Shown: piece by piece, positions 10,901 through 17,745 of the stretch
Position numbering within the stretch: position 1 is the first letter of the stretch
How the letters are laid out: every line of letters begins with the position of its first letter
From: JBBSVE01 sp038233815
GTDB taxonomy: Bacteria > Pseudomonadota > Alphaproteobacteria > Rhodobacterales > Rhodobacteraceae
Length of the DNA: 29,213 bases
NCBI GenBank assembly: GCA_038233815.1
Contig: JBBSVE010000021.1
Coordinates: 1 to 29,213, forward strand
Direction: 5' to 3'
Translations under genes and position numbers: made by a program
The notes under the pieces: generated by a model
The model's input: only the letters and a program-made list of their open reading frames with translations
Database searches by the model: none
What the model was told of the DNA's origin: nothing

Positions 10901-13383
10901 AACAGGGCCAGCAGCAGGAGAAGCTGCCAGTTCAGCGCCTCCGGGGCGCTGAGCGTCAGCCAGCCCAGCACAGAGGCCAGCACCCATGCGGGCGCCAGCA
11001 GCGACCGGCGCAGGTTGTCGACCATCTTCATCCGCGCCAATGCAGGAAGGCGGCTCACCGGGCTCAGGATCAGCGGCAGAAGCTGCCAGTCGCCTCGCGC
11101 CCCGCGATGTTGGCGCGAGGCGTCGACGGCGTAATCGACCGGGAAATCCTCCACCAGACGGATGTCGGACACGAGGGCAGCCCGCGCGAGCGATCCTTCG
11201 AGCAGGTCGTGCGACAGCACGGCGCCTTCGGGGATCCGGCCTTCGGTCGCGGCCACGAAGGCGTCGACGTCATAGATGCCCTTGCCGGTGTAGGTGCCCT
11301 CGCCCAGCAGATCCTGATAGAGGTCGGAGGCGGTGAAGACGTAGGGATCGAACCCCCGGTCGACGGAGAAGATCCGCTGGAACAGCGACGCCTCGGTCCC
11401 GGTGGCGAGCGACGGGGTGAGCCGCGGTTGCAGGATGCCGTAGCCCTTGACGACCCGGCCCGTCCGGGGGTCGGACACGGGCCGGTTGACGGGATGCGCC
11501 AGCTTGCCCGCCAGTGCCGCGATCGTGCCGCGCATCAGCCGCGTGTCCGCGTCCAGCGTCACCACAAAGCGCACGCCCTGCGGCGGGCGTGGCCCGGTGT
11601 CCAGATAGGAGGTGTCGCCGTCGCCGCGCAGAAGCTGGTTCAGCTCTGCAAGCTTGCCGCGCTTGCGCTCCCACCCCATCCAGACCCGGTCGGCGGCATT
11701 GTAGAGCCGTGCGCGGTGCAGAAGGAAGAACCGTCGCGGACCGGCCGCAGCATAGCGGTCCGCCAACGCGTCGATCCCGGCCCGCGCATGGTCGAGGAGT
11801 GCGGCGTCGCCGTCCCGCGTCTCGGCCTTGCTGTCGACCCAGTCGCCCAGCAGCGCAAAGGAAATCTCGCCCTGCGGATTGGCGAGGTAGTGCAGTTCCA
11901 GCGCACGGATGAGCGTGTCGATCTCGTCGTAGCCGGTCAGCAGACAGGGGATCACGACCAGCGTGCGCGCATCCTCCGGCACGCCGTCGCTGAAATCGTA
12001 GGCCGGCAGCACCTTCGGCGGCACGAGCCGGGCCACGGCGCGGCTGAGAAGGCCCAGCATCGCCTCGGACGCGGGCAGGAGGGCCGCCAGAAACAGCGTC
12101 ATGTCCAGCGTCGAGGATATCGGAATGGCACGGGCCATCAGCGCCGCGGCAAGCAGCGTCATCGCGACCGCGGGCAGGAAGATGCCGAGCCAGCCGGTGC
12201 GGCGGTAGGCGGCCAGCACTCGCTCGCGCACACGGGGCCGGTAGCCGAACCGTCGCGCGAAGGCGGTCTCGCCGTCGCCCATCAGGTTCTCGCCCGCGCC
12301 GATGCCAGGATCGGACGCTGCGGAAAGGGCGACCGCTGTTTCCTCCGTCTCCGTCCGCCGGGCGATCCGCTCAACCGCGTTGCGGTAGGCGTTGCGCGTG
12401 CTCTTGTCGAGCCGTTCGTAGTCGGGATCGCGGCGGAGCACCCGGTCGACGCCGCTGACGGATTCGAACCACACGAACCAGTCGATCTCGTCGATCCGGC
12501 GCAGGCTCTTGATGATGTTGCCGACCGACACGTTGCCCGACGACTGGCGCGCATGTTCGGTGGCGATGATATGTTCGGGCGTGGTGCCGTTGGCATGGAG
12601 CGCGCGTTCCAGCCAGCGCAGCGCATCGGGCGACACATGACTGCCGTCGCGCAGACGGTAGAGCATCTGGACCCAGAAGCTCTGCTCGGTCGCGGGCGGT
12701 GCCTCGGCGTCCAGCAACGCAGACACGGCGGGATCACCCGCCCCCGGCAGGCGGTCGGCGAGCGTATTGGCCGCGTCGCGCATGGTGCGCGCGCGTTCCA
12801 CCCGGTCCGACAGGCGGCGCAGGTTTTCCAGCAGCACAAAGCGCAGGATCGCGGGCACGGCCCAGAGTTCGCCAATGGTGAGCGCGTGGGCGGTCTGGAA
12901 GCCTTCCACGATCTCGGTCAGGCTGCCGCGCCCGACGGCGGAGTTGGTAACCGCGACGTAGGACCAGATCAGCGCCACGACGCGGGGGATCTCGGTGTCG
13001 CCCTCGACCCGGATGGTCGGCAGGTTGCGATAGACCTCGCGCGGCATGTCGCGCGCGAGATGGCGGAAGTTCTCCTCCACGATATGGTGGTTGTCGAGGA
13101 TCCATTCCGCCGCCGGGGTCAGCGAGGACTTGTCGTGGAGCGCTGCCTGAATGTGGCGGTGGTTGTCCTGGAGATGGCGCTGGTTGTCGTGCAGGCGGTC
13201 GGGCAGCACGAAGGGCACGAAATGGGGCAGCGACGGGCGTTCCATGGCCGCCAGATCGCGGCCGAACCCGCGCAGCGACTCGCCGCCCCAGAAGTCGAGC
13301 CGGATCGGATGCAGCACCGTGCCCCGGGCTTCCTCCGGCGCGTTCTTGCGCCGCTTCGCGGTGTTCAGCGCAGCTTTCAGCAT
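4939..13383 (-). CDS. ndvB: Cyclic beta-1,2-glucan synthase (NdvB/Cgs family)
   Basis: A giant 2,814-residue inner-membrane enzyme, the usual size for this family. Members start, extend, cyclise and release periplasmic cyclic beta-1,2-glucan from UDP-glucose. In order I see: a cytoplasmic N-terminal region; hydrophobic segments near 400-435; a GT84 glycosyltransferase domain with DADT at 611-614 and RQHRGARGDW at 757-766; more membrane segments near 790-835 and 920-960; a glycoamylase-like domain from about 1030 to 1500 (ARDFGW, SWSGSMFEY, HHQGMS); and a C-terminal GH94-type phosphorylase domain with GGDWNDGMN, its Asp 2514 being the likely catalytic acid. The ATG at 13383 is preferred over a TTG six bases upstream because GAAAGG sits six bases before the ATG. 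NdvB glucans help osmotic adaptation and host interaction in Rhizobiales. The role here is inferred. Confidence 0.95.
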   Translation of the reverse strand: MLKAALNTAKRRKNAPEEARGTVLHPIRLDFWGGESLRGFGRDLAAMERPSLPHFVPFVLPDRLHDNQRHLQDNHRHIQAALHDKSSLTPAAEWILDNHHIVEENFRHLARDMPREVYRNLPTIRVEGDTEIPRVVALIWSYVAVTNSAVGRGSLTEIVEGFQTAHALTIGELWAVPAILRFVLLENLRRLSDRVERARTMRDAANTLADRLPGAGDPAVSALLDAEAPPATEQSFWVQMLYRLRDGSHVSPDALRWLERALHANGTTPEHIIATEHARQSSGNVSVGNIIKSLRRIDEIDWFVWFESVSGVDRVLRRDPDYERLDKSTRNAYRNAVERIARRTETEETAVALSAASDPGIGAGENLMGDGETAFARRFGYRPRVRERVLAAYRRTGWLGIFLPAVAMTLLAAALMARAIPISSTLDMTLFLAALLPASEAMLGLLSRAVARLVPPKVLPAYDFSDGVPEDARTLVVIPCLLTGYDEIDTLIRALELHYLANPQGEISFALLGDWVDSKAETRDGDAALLDHARAGIDALADRYAAAGPRRFFLLHRARLYNAADRVWMGWERKRGKLAELNQLLRGDGDTSYLDTGPRPPQGVRFVVTLDADTRLMRGTIAALAGKLAHPVNRPVSDPRTGRVVKGYGILQPRLTPSLATGTEASLFQRIFSVDRGFDPYVFTASDLYQDLLGEGTYTGKGIYDVDAFVAATEGRIPEGAVLSHDLLEGSLARAALVSDIRLVEDFPVDYAVDASRQHRGARGDWQLLPLILSPVSRLPALARMKMVDNLRRSLLAPAWVLASVLGWLTLSAPEALNWQLLLLLALFLSALLSVSTNMKPDQPMDFQLWYAGRLVRDVGRTLCAMAMRLTFLGHQAALMVDAVLRTLWRLLVTRRNLLEWRTARQAADAAPGSVRAYSRAMAASPIIGLGAIALVAIINPQNLPLAAVISLLWIVAPFVAREASQTLETADTLDIRPEDRAELRGIARSTWRFFEAFVTEESHHLPPDNYQDLPEPKLAERTSPTNIGLYLLSVVSARDFGWIGMLDAVGRIDRTLGSIARMEKHRGHLYNWYDTRTLAVLEPRYVSSVDSGNLAGHLVAVARALKEWAAAPMVHMLTDPQGVADTLRLVRQSFDAVPDDRRALRPLRRRLEERIEGFERTHATYLAEPQLAPVRAIGLSVVADDIRSLARAYAAEIPTEATHDLIWWTGALKANCEALLAVPANRTEENALLSRRIDQVAERARAVAFSMDFGFLVDPDSWLLSIGYRPDPGQLDDAHYDLLASEARLASLFAIAKGDVANRHWFRLGRPVAAFGLGGALLSWSGSMFEYLMPPLVMHERAGSILNESCMTAIARQIAYGRKLGLPWGISESAFNARDGDLNYQYLAFGAPELALKRMTGGERVVAPYASLLAAQLRPHAALANLAALEALGARGPHGFFDAVDFTPRRMPEGEDHVVVRTVMSHHQGMSICAVANAVLKGIHRDRFHSDPVIQASELLLQERAPSDVVPIVRSAMGEDRAATDADVNPIAQTVIHDPIDAEPAVGVMSNGGLAAMVSATGAGSLRLGARAVTRWRAGPAGEQGGIFLFLRDTQSGHWWSATAAPRAAPGERAEAIFSDHKAEFVKRVEGIESHLEVIVASEAHAVGHRLTLRNTGAAPRTFDVTSYGEIVLDTDAADAAHPAFSKMFVRTEVIRDGSAITARRNVRTASDTPLHLVHLLCGGVDGPAVQAETDRRAFIGRGRDLATAAAFDAGATFQGTSGFTLDPIFSLRREVRLAPGKEVSLTFWTAVAETADDLDRALHHYSRAEVFEHEARLAWTHSQVQLRHLDTTLEEAALFRQIAALLIYPDNRLAAQDRTIAAALSPQSRLWAFGISGDHPIMVIRTDTDVDLPIVGKMLRLQEFLRARGVSADLVILNERASSYVQDLQNGLNQMAAAASQASYGEAGRAHVFTLRRDRMTDEDWRLLLAAGRIVLHTRNGNLAEHLRRFRAAQPPQPREDEGPRLLPAPTRRADTRAPRDFPEEALAFWNGYGGFSVDGREYVVRLRHGMHTPHPWINVIGRPDFGFHISAEGAGYTWAANSRDYQITPWSNDPVINRPVEGIFLRDHATGRMATPFAALSDDPAAIHEARHGMGASEFRSWTDWLEVTAVQMLAETVSAKLTHVTLRNITDRTLRIDCAAFAEMRLGNDPSGSAAMIATGFDAGLQAITARNPFSPDFGDRVAAFGWDTPVAAHLTSRAAFFGAGRPVTRPEAMAGVWPADAVGTSRPGDPCAALLTRIEIAPGATADLTLVLANAPEGEIAGVMRAARAPGAHVAARDAARAEWGEFLGALQVKTPDEKLDLMVNAWLPYQALSCRVRARSAFYQASGATGFRDQLQDTAALLLHDSTLARAQILEAAGRQFVEGDVQHWWLPATGAGVRTTISDDVVWLGHVTAHYVAVTGETALLDEPVPFLQGKPLDPGEHDAFFTPERAEETAPLYDHCARALDLAIKRTGERGLPLMLGGDWNDGMNRVGEAGQGMSVWLGWFLATTLDAFVPLAQARGDVARVQTWKAHRETLGAALEAAWDGDWYRRGYYDDGTPLGSSESEECRIDSIAQSWSAISGVADPDRATVAMDSALAHLADRDEGVLRLFTPPFDKTDKEPGYIKGYPPGVRENGGQYTHAAAWMIYALGRMGRGREAVEMLDLVNPISHALTQQAAERYRVEPYVVAADVYGAADKIGRGGWTWYTGSAGWIFRAATEAILGITLEDGTHLRVAPAIPDDWPGYSAKLRHRGTVHEIAVTRDADGLRVTVNGRTSGPDGRFDLG

Positions 13384-13395
13384 CCGCAACCTTTC
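13384..13395 (-). promoter_or_regulatory. Ribosome binding site deciding the ndvB start
   Basis: Read on the minus strand, GAAAGG (13395-13390) is followed by six bases and then ATG (13383-13381). The in-frame TTG at 13389 would touch the GAAAGG directly, with no spacer. The ATG is therefore the better start. Confidence 0.6.
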
Positions 13396-13415
13396 GGGAG
13401 ACCGGTCCCCAATGT

Positions 13416-13445
13416 CTTAACGCACCCTTGGAGCGAAGGTGTCAA
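13416..13445 (-). promoter_or_regulatory. Candidate promoter for the cyclic glucan synthase gene
   Basis: Read on the minus strand, a perfect TTGACA (13445-13440) is followed by 18 bases and a weak -10 box GTTAAG (13421-13416). A transcript would start about 25 bases before the ribosome binding site. The -35 box lies just after the stop codon of the SIS gene. This suggests ndvB can be transcribed separately from the kinase-SIS pair although all three point the same way. The -10 match is poor, so this is a prediction. Confidence 0.4.
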
Positions 13446-13457
13446 CCGCGCGGCGGG

Positions 13458-14486
13458 TCACACCGTCTCGGTCACCTTGCGCAGATGGGGCGGCGTGTCG
13501 GGGTCATGGCCCCGGCGCCGGGCCAGCCCTTCGACAAAGGCGTAAAAGCCCACCGCGAGCACGAGCGGTGCGACCAGCGGATGCAGGTCCGGTACGGATG
13601 GCAACAGTATGGCGCCGCGCGTCGCGCCGCCTGTCACGAACACATCGGCCCCCTGTCCCGCCAGACGCTCCGCCGTCGCTGCAAGCTGCGGCAAGGCCGC
13701 ATCCGCCACCCCCAGTGCCAGAACGGGAAACCCCCCGGCGACGATGGCCGCGGGACCGTGCAGGACCTCGGCGGCGCTGTAGCTTTCGGCATGGAGGCCG
13801 CAGGTCTCCTTGAACTTCAGCGCGGCCTCGGCGGCGATCGCAAAACCCGGACCGCGCCCCAGCACGAACAGCGACGTGGCATCCGCGAGCCGGTCCTCCA
13901 GCGGCGACCAGTCGAGCGTGAGGGCGGCGTCGAACGCGTCGGGCAGAGCGGCCACGGCGCGGCTCAGGGCCGCGTCGCGCTGCCATTCGGACAGAAGCGC
14001 TAGCCCGGCCAGCACGGAGGTCACGAAGGTCTTCGTGGCTGCCACGCTCCGCTCCGTCCCGGCACCCAGCGGCAGGCAGTGGGTTGCGGCATGGGCCACG
14101 GGGCTGTCGGCTGCGTTGGTGATGGCGATGCCAAGCGCGCCGCCCGCGATGGCGGAGCGCAGCATCTCCACGATGTCGGGGCTTTGTCCCGACTGCGAGA
14201 TGGCGATGCAGGCGGCCTTCTCCAGCCGCAGCTGCCGCCCGTAGATCGACGCGACCGAGGGTCCGATCGAGGCGACCGGCAGGCCCGCGCAAAGCTCCAC
14301 CGCGTATTTGAGGTAGGTCGCGGCATGGTCCGACGACCCGCGCGCCACAGTCGCAATCAGGCTGGGGGAGAGGTCGCGGAGTGCCGCCCCCGCGCGGGCC
14401 ACGTCGGACGCCGCGTCGGTCAGAAAGCGCGCGGCCACGGCCGGGATCTCGTGCACCTCGGCTGCCATGTGGAATGTGCCGGTCAT
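13458..14486 (-). CDS. Double SIS-domain sugar-phosphate protein, NagB-II/GlmS-C-like (probable glucosamine-6-phosphate deaminase)
   Basis: A 342-residue protein with two sugar isomerase (SIS) domains, like the isomerase half of GlmS without the glutaminase domain. The first domain shows RGSSDHAA and SQSGQSPD (97-104), then GTERSVAATKT with E145 and K152. The second shows RGPGFAIAAEAALKFKE and an AEVLHGP motif. Stand-alone proteins of this build include NagB-II deaminases (glucosamine-6-phosphate to fructose-6-phosphate plus ammonia), AgaS and fructoselysine-type deglycases. Overlap with a GlcNAc-kinase-like gene favours the deaminase role, but that is inference. The ATG at 14486 overlaps the kinase stop (ATGA) and has AGGAC before it. 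The frame is open to 14540, inside the kinase gene. Confidence 0.8.
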   Translation of the reverse strand: MTGTFHMAAEVHEIPAVAARFLTDAASDVARAGAALRDLSPSLIATVARGSSDHAATYLKYAVELCAGLPVASIGPSVASIYGRQLRLEKAACIAISQSGQSPDIVEMLRSAIAGGALGIAITNAADSPVAHAATHCLPLGAGTERSVAATKTFVTSVLAGLALLSEWQRDAALSRAVAALPDAFDAALTLDWSPLEDRLADATSLFVLGRGPGFAIAAEAALKFKETCGLHAESYSAAEVLHGPAAIVAGGFPVLALGVADAALPQLAATAERLAGQGADVFVTGGATRGAILLPSVPDLHPLVAPLVLAVGFYAFVEGLARRRGHDPDTPPHLRKVTETV

Positions 14487-15346
14487 GTCCTGTCCTTTCC
14501 GAAGGTGGGCGCGATGTCGGTGCCAGTGCGCGCCATCCACAGCGCGCCGTCAAGCGCCGAACCGAGCGGCGTGCGGATCCGTCCGGCATAATGATGCCGC
14601 AACCGCGCGGCAAAGACCGGCCCCAGCCCACCCAGAAACGCCACCGGCAGATCGCCGCCCTCCGACAGATGGTCGATGCCGCGCAGGATCCAGCAGTCCG
14701 CCTCGGCGAGGATTTCCTCCGCTGCGGGGTCGGTCGCCTGCTCCACGAGCCGTTGCGCGAACCGCCCGAAGTCGGCGGGGCTCGCCGTCCTCGCGAAGCC
14801 GACCAGACCGTGCGCGCCGCCGGCCTTTTGCAGCACCTCCTCCAGCAGCGGCGTCAGAGCCGCCGTCCGGTCCCGCGCCCGAAGTGCCTGCGCCAGCAGC
14901 CTGCGCCCGATCCACGCCCCGCTGCCCTCGTCGCCGAGCGTCAATCCCCAGCCGCCGATCAGCCGCACAGGGCCGCCCCGGAACGAGGCGAAGACCGAAC
15001 CAGTGCCCACGGTCGCGGCGATGCCCTCCGCCCCGCCGAACGCACCGCGCAGGGCGGTCACAGCATCGCTCACCACCCGCACGTCGGCATAGGGGAGGCG
15101 CGGGAGCAACCGCTCCGCCGCGCCGGGCACGTTGGCCCCGGCGAGGCCCATGACCGCGCGGACCCCGCCCGCCCGCCCGCCAAGTGCTGCCGACACAGCG
15201 GCGACGATGCTGGCGGCCGCGCCCTCGGGGTCGGTCACGATGTTGGCCGGTCCGGCGTGGCCTTCGCCCAGACGGTGCCCGTCCGCATCCGCGACCACCG
15301 CCCGACAGCCGGTCCCGCCCCCGTCGACGCCAAGATAGAGTGTCAT
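14483..15346 (-). CDS. BadF/BadG/BcrA/BcrD-family kinase, N-acetylglucosamine kinase-like
   Basis: A 287-residue ASKHA-fold protein. The phosphate-binding motif GVDGGGTGCRAV is near the N-terminus, a second phosphate motif GTGSVF lies mid-protein, and the GGWGLTLGDEGSGAWIG segment is typical of eukaryotic-type NAGK and bacterial homologues. Such proteins phosphorylate N-acetylglucosamine, glucosamine or related sugars at C6. The start at 15346 is preceded by GGGGAGGA at good spacing. An upstream in-frame ATG at 15367 has no comparable site. It is the first gene of the minus-strand pair and is divergent from an ABC sugar importer, so it probably phosphorylates the imported sugar. The exact sugar cannot be told from sequence. 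Confidence 0.82.
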   Translation of the reverse strand: MTLYLGVDGGGTGCRAVVADADGHRLGEGHAGPANIVTDPEGAAASIVAAVSAALGGRAGGVRAVMGLAGANVPGAAERLLPRLPYADVRVVSDAVTALRGAFGGAEGIAATVGTGSVFASFRGGPVRLIGGWGLTLGDEGSGAWIGRRLLAQALRARDRTAALTPLLEEVLQKAGGAHGLVGFARTASPADFGRFAQRLVEQATDPAAEEILAEADCWILRGIDHLSEGGDLPVAFLGGLGPVFAARLRHHYAGRIRTPLGSALDGALWMARTGTDIAPTFGKDRT

Positions 15347-15386
15347 CGCCGTCCTCCCCTCCCGCATGGCTACCAGACCGCCGCCC

Positions 15387-15409
15387 GGAGGCAATCGCGC
15401 TTCGCCTCC
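15387..15409. repeat. Inverted repeat in the kinase/ABC intergenic region
   Basis: GGAGGC (15387-15392) and GCCTCC (15404-15409) form 6-base inverted arms around 11 bases, with further partial pairing outside. It lies in the predicted 5' leader of the kinase gene, about 40 bases before its start. It could be an RNA hairpin or a regulator site. No cognate regulator gene lies next to it. Confidence 0.3.
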
Positions 15410-15437
15410 CGGACCTTCCTCAAGCTGGCTCCGACAA

Positions 15438-15451
15438 AAAGGATGGCCTTT
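15438..15451. promoter_or_regulatory. Candidate operator between the divergent kinase and ABC genes
   Basis: An imperfect palindrome with arms AAAGG and CCTTT around ATGG lies near the middle of the 171-base region between the divergent transcripts. A site here could control both. The arms are short, and I see no strong -35/-10 pair nearby, so support is weak. Confidence 0.22.
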
Positions 15452-15517
15452 CCGTCGCAGGCTTCGCTAGGCTAGGCTCATCTCGGGCCGGACCGGACCG
15501 TCATCAGGGAGACGACC

Positions 15518-16771
15518 ATGCGCTTGACCACCCTCACCGCGAGCCTTCTCGCCAGCACCCTTCTCGCCCAAGGCGCGTGGGCCGACACGACGCTGACGAT
15601 AGAGAGCTGGCGCAACGACGACCTGCCGGTCTGGCAGGACAAGATCATCCCGGCGTTCGAGGCAAAATATCCCGACATCAAGGTGAGCTTCGCCGCCTCC
15701 GCGCCGACCGAATACAACGCCGCCCTGAATGCCAAGCTTGACGCGAACTCGGCGGGCGACCTGATCACCTGCCGCCCGTTCGATGCGTCGCTGGCGCTCT
15801 ATGAGAAAGGCCAGCTCGCCGATTTGTCGGACATGAAGGAACTCGCCGACTTTTCCGACGTGGCCAAGGCCGCGTGGCAGACCGACGACGGCAAGCACAC
15901 GTTCTGCGTGCCGATGGCGAGCGTGATCCACGGCTTCATCACCAATCAGGACGCGCTCGACGCAATGGGGATCGCCGAGCCCAAGACGATGCCGGAGTTC
16001 TACGCCGCCCTCGACAAGATCAAGGCCGACGGGACGTATATCCCGCTCGCCATGGGCACCCACGACCAGTGGGAAGCCGCGACCATGGGCTACGAGAATA
16101 TCGGCCCGAACTACTGGAAGGGCGAGGCGGGCCGCCGCGCGATCATCGACGGCAGCCAGAAGCTGACCGACCCGGACTGGGTGAAGCCGTTTGCCGAGCT
16201 GGCGAAATGGGGCCCCTACATGGGCGACGGGTTCGAGGCGCAGACCTATCCCGACAGCCAGAACCTCTTCACGCTGGGCCGTGCCGCGATCTATCCCGCA
16301 GGCTCGTGGGAGATCGCGACCTTCAACAGCCAGGCCGATTTCAAGATGGGGGCCTTTGCGCCGCCGGTGCCTGCCGCGGGCGACCAGTGCTACCTCTCCG
16401 ACCAGCCGGACCATGCGATCGGGCTGAATGCGGCGAGCCCGAACAAGGAGGCGGCGATGAAATTCCTCGCCTGGGTCGGGTCGGAGGAGTTTGCGACGCT
16501 CTACGGCAACGCGCTGCCGGGGTTCTTCCCGCTGATCGACAAGCCGGTGACGATCGAGGATCCGCTGGCCAACACGATGCTGGGCTGGCGCCAGTCCTGC
16601 AAGCCCACGCTGCGCTACACCTACCAGATCCTGTCGCGCGGCACGCCGAACCTTGAAAACGCGGTTTGGGCGGCGTCGGCCAACGTGATCAACGGCACCG
16701 AGACGCCGGACGCGGCGGGCGAGGAGCTGCAAAAGGGCCTCGCCAGCTGGTACAAGCCGCAGGAGAAGTGA
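15518..16771 (+). CDS. Carbohydrate ABC transporter substrate-binding protein (family 1)
   Basis: A 417-residue periplasmic binding protein. A Sec signal peptide is clear (hydrophobic core, AWA before D23, so cleavage is expected after A22). The mature part follows the family 1 pattern: TLTIESWRND at the start, IIPAFEAKYPDIKV, then NQDALDAMGI and PKTMPEFYAALDKIKA. The protein should bind a mono- or oligosaccharide and deliver it to the two permeases encoded next. AGGGAG stands at proper distance before the ATG. It is the first gene of an operon with permeases, an oxidoreductase and an ATPase. The substrate is unknown. The divergent sugar kinase and SIS genes suggest an amino sugar or a glycoside containing one. 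Confidence 0.92.
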   Translation: MRLTTLTASLLASTLLAQGAWADTTLTIESWRNDDLPVWQDKIIPAFEAKYPDIKVSFAASAPTEYNAALNAKLDANSAGDLITCRPFDASLALYEKGQLADLSDMKELADFSDVAKAAWQTDDGKHTFCVPMASVIHGFITNQDALDAMGIAEPKTMPEFYAALDKIKADGTYIPLAMGTHDQWEAATMGYENIGPNYWKGEAGRRAIIDGSQKLTDPDWVKPFAELAKWGPYMGDGFEAQTYPDSQNLFTLGRAAIYPAGSWEIATFNSQADFKMGAFAPPVPAAGDQCYLSDQPDHAIGLNAASPNKEAAMKFLAWVGSEEFATLYGNALPGFFPLIDKPVTIEDPLANTMLGWRQSCKPTLRYTYQILSRGTPNLENAVWAASANVINGTETPDAAGEELQKGLASWYKPQEK

Positions 16772-16777
16772 GCCCAT

Positions 16778-16807
16778 GACCGGCCCCCGCGCATGGGGGG
16801 GCCGGTC
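16778..16807 (+). ncRNA. Intercistronic stem-loop after the binding-protein gene
   Basis: GACCGGCCCCC (16778-16788) pairs perfectly with GGGGGCCGGTC (16797-16807), giving an 11-base, GC-rich stem and an 8-base loop. It begins seven bases after the binding-protein stop and has no T-run after it. Stem-loops at this place in ABC operons (malE-malF is the classic case) slow 3' decay so that binding protein is made in excess of the membrane parts. It could also act as a partial terminator. The structure is seen; the role is inferred. Confidence 0.7.
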
Positions 16808-16827
16808 GCCCGAGGAAAGGAAGCGCC

Positions 16828-17745
16828 TTGGCAGACCGACGACCGATCCGCTGGCATATCGCCATCTTCCTCGCCCCCGCCGTGGCGATCTACACCGCCG
16901 TGATGATCGTGCCCCTGTTCGCCACGCTGAACCTGTCGCTCTTCACGCGCGAGGGGCAGGTCAGCCATTTCGTGGGCCTCGCGAATTTCCGCACCCTCTT
17001 CGGCGACCCGAACTGGTCGGAGCATTTCTGGAACGCGCTGGGCAACAACCTGTGGTTCTTCGTGCTCAACATGATCGTGCAGAACCCGATCGGCATCGGG
17101 CTTGCCGCACTCCTGTCGTCGCCGAGGCTCCGGGGGGCCGCCTTCTACCGCACGGCGATCTTCGTGCCCACGATCCTCAGCTTCGTGATCGTGGGGTTCG
17201 TGTGGAAGCTGATCCTGTCGCCGCTCTGGGGCATCGCGCCCGACATGCTGGCCGCCGTCGGGCTGAAATCCCTGTTCGCGCCGTGGCTCGGCAACGAAGG
17301 GTCCGCGTTGACGGCGGTGGCGCTGATCTCGGTCTGGCAGTTCATCGGGATCCCGATGATGCTGATCTACGCCGCCCTCCTGACGATCCCGGACGAGGTG
17401 ATCGAGGCGGCCGAGATGGACGGCATCACCGGCATGGCGCAGTTCTGGAAGATCAAGCTGCCGCTGATCCTTCCCGCCATCGGGATCATCTCCATCCTCA
17501 CGTTCGTCAACAACTTCAACGCGTTCGACCTGATCTACGTGACGCAGGGCGCGCTGGCGGGGCCGAACTTCTCCACCGATCTTCTGGGCACGTTCCTCTA
17601 CCGCACGTTCTTCGGCTTCCAGTTGCAGCTCGGCGATCCGAACATGGGGGCCGCGATTGCGACGATGATGTTCTTCGTGATCCTGATCGGCGTCTGCCTC
17701 TATCTCTTTGTCATCCAGACGCGCCTGCGTCGGTATCAGTTCTGA
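16828..17745 (+). CDS. Sugar ABC transporter permease 1 (MalF/UgpA type)
   Basis: A 305-residue inner-membrane protein with about six membrane segments. The cytoplasmic EAA loop reads EVIEAAEMDGITGMAQFWKIKLPLILP, which docks the ATPase subunit. The start is the TTG at 16828, read as MADRRPIRWH, because it is preceded by GGAAAGGAAG at proper spacing and no ATG precedes the first membrane segment in this frame. TTG is a rare start and may keep permease levels below those of the binding protein, together with the upstream stem-loop. The stop shares one base with the ATG of the second permease (TGATG), so the pair is coupled. Confidence 0.9.
   Translation: MADRRPIRWHIAIFLAPAVAIYTAVMIVPLFATLNLSLFTREGQVSHFVGLANFRTLFGDPNWSEHFWNALGNNLWFFVLNMIVQNPIGIGLAALLSSPRLRGAAFYRTAIFVPTILSFVIVGFVWKLILSPLWGIAPDMLAAVGLKSLFAPWLGNEGSALTAVALISVWQFIGIPMMLIYAALLTIPDEVIEAAEMDGITGMAQFWKIKLPLILPAIGIISILTFVNNFNAFDLIYVTQGALAGPNFSTDLLGTFLYRTFFGFQLQLGDPNMGAAIATMMFFVILIGVCLYLFVIQTRLRRYQF

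Noticed and set aside
13396..13420. Near-palindrome around ACCGGT before ndvB as a terminator.
   Set aside because: Arms are imperfect with no loop, and no T-run follows on the minus strand. It lies in the leader where a terminator would stop ndvB.
7894..13545. A very long open frame (about 1,880 codons) on the plus strand opposite ndvB.
   Set aside because: It is the mirror of a high-GC gene with few stops on the opposite strand. The translation is rich in Arg, His and Gln and shows no domain, while the minus-strand frame is a clear cyclic glucan synthase.
15468..15478. Direct repeat TAGGCTAGGCT upstream of the binding-protein gene as a promoter or operator.
   Set aside because: TAGGCT is a poor -10 box and no -35 match lies at proper distance. 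A short tandem repeat alone is not enough.
16776..17744. An open frame from the ATG in the stem-loop that reads into the second permease frame.
   Set aside because: Its first part is the first permease gene read in the wrong frame. The second permease starts at 17745, where the stop-start overlap and membrane pattern fit.
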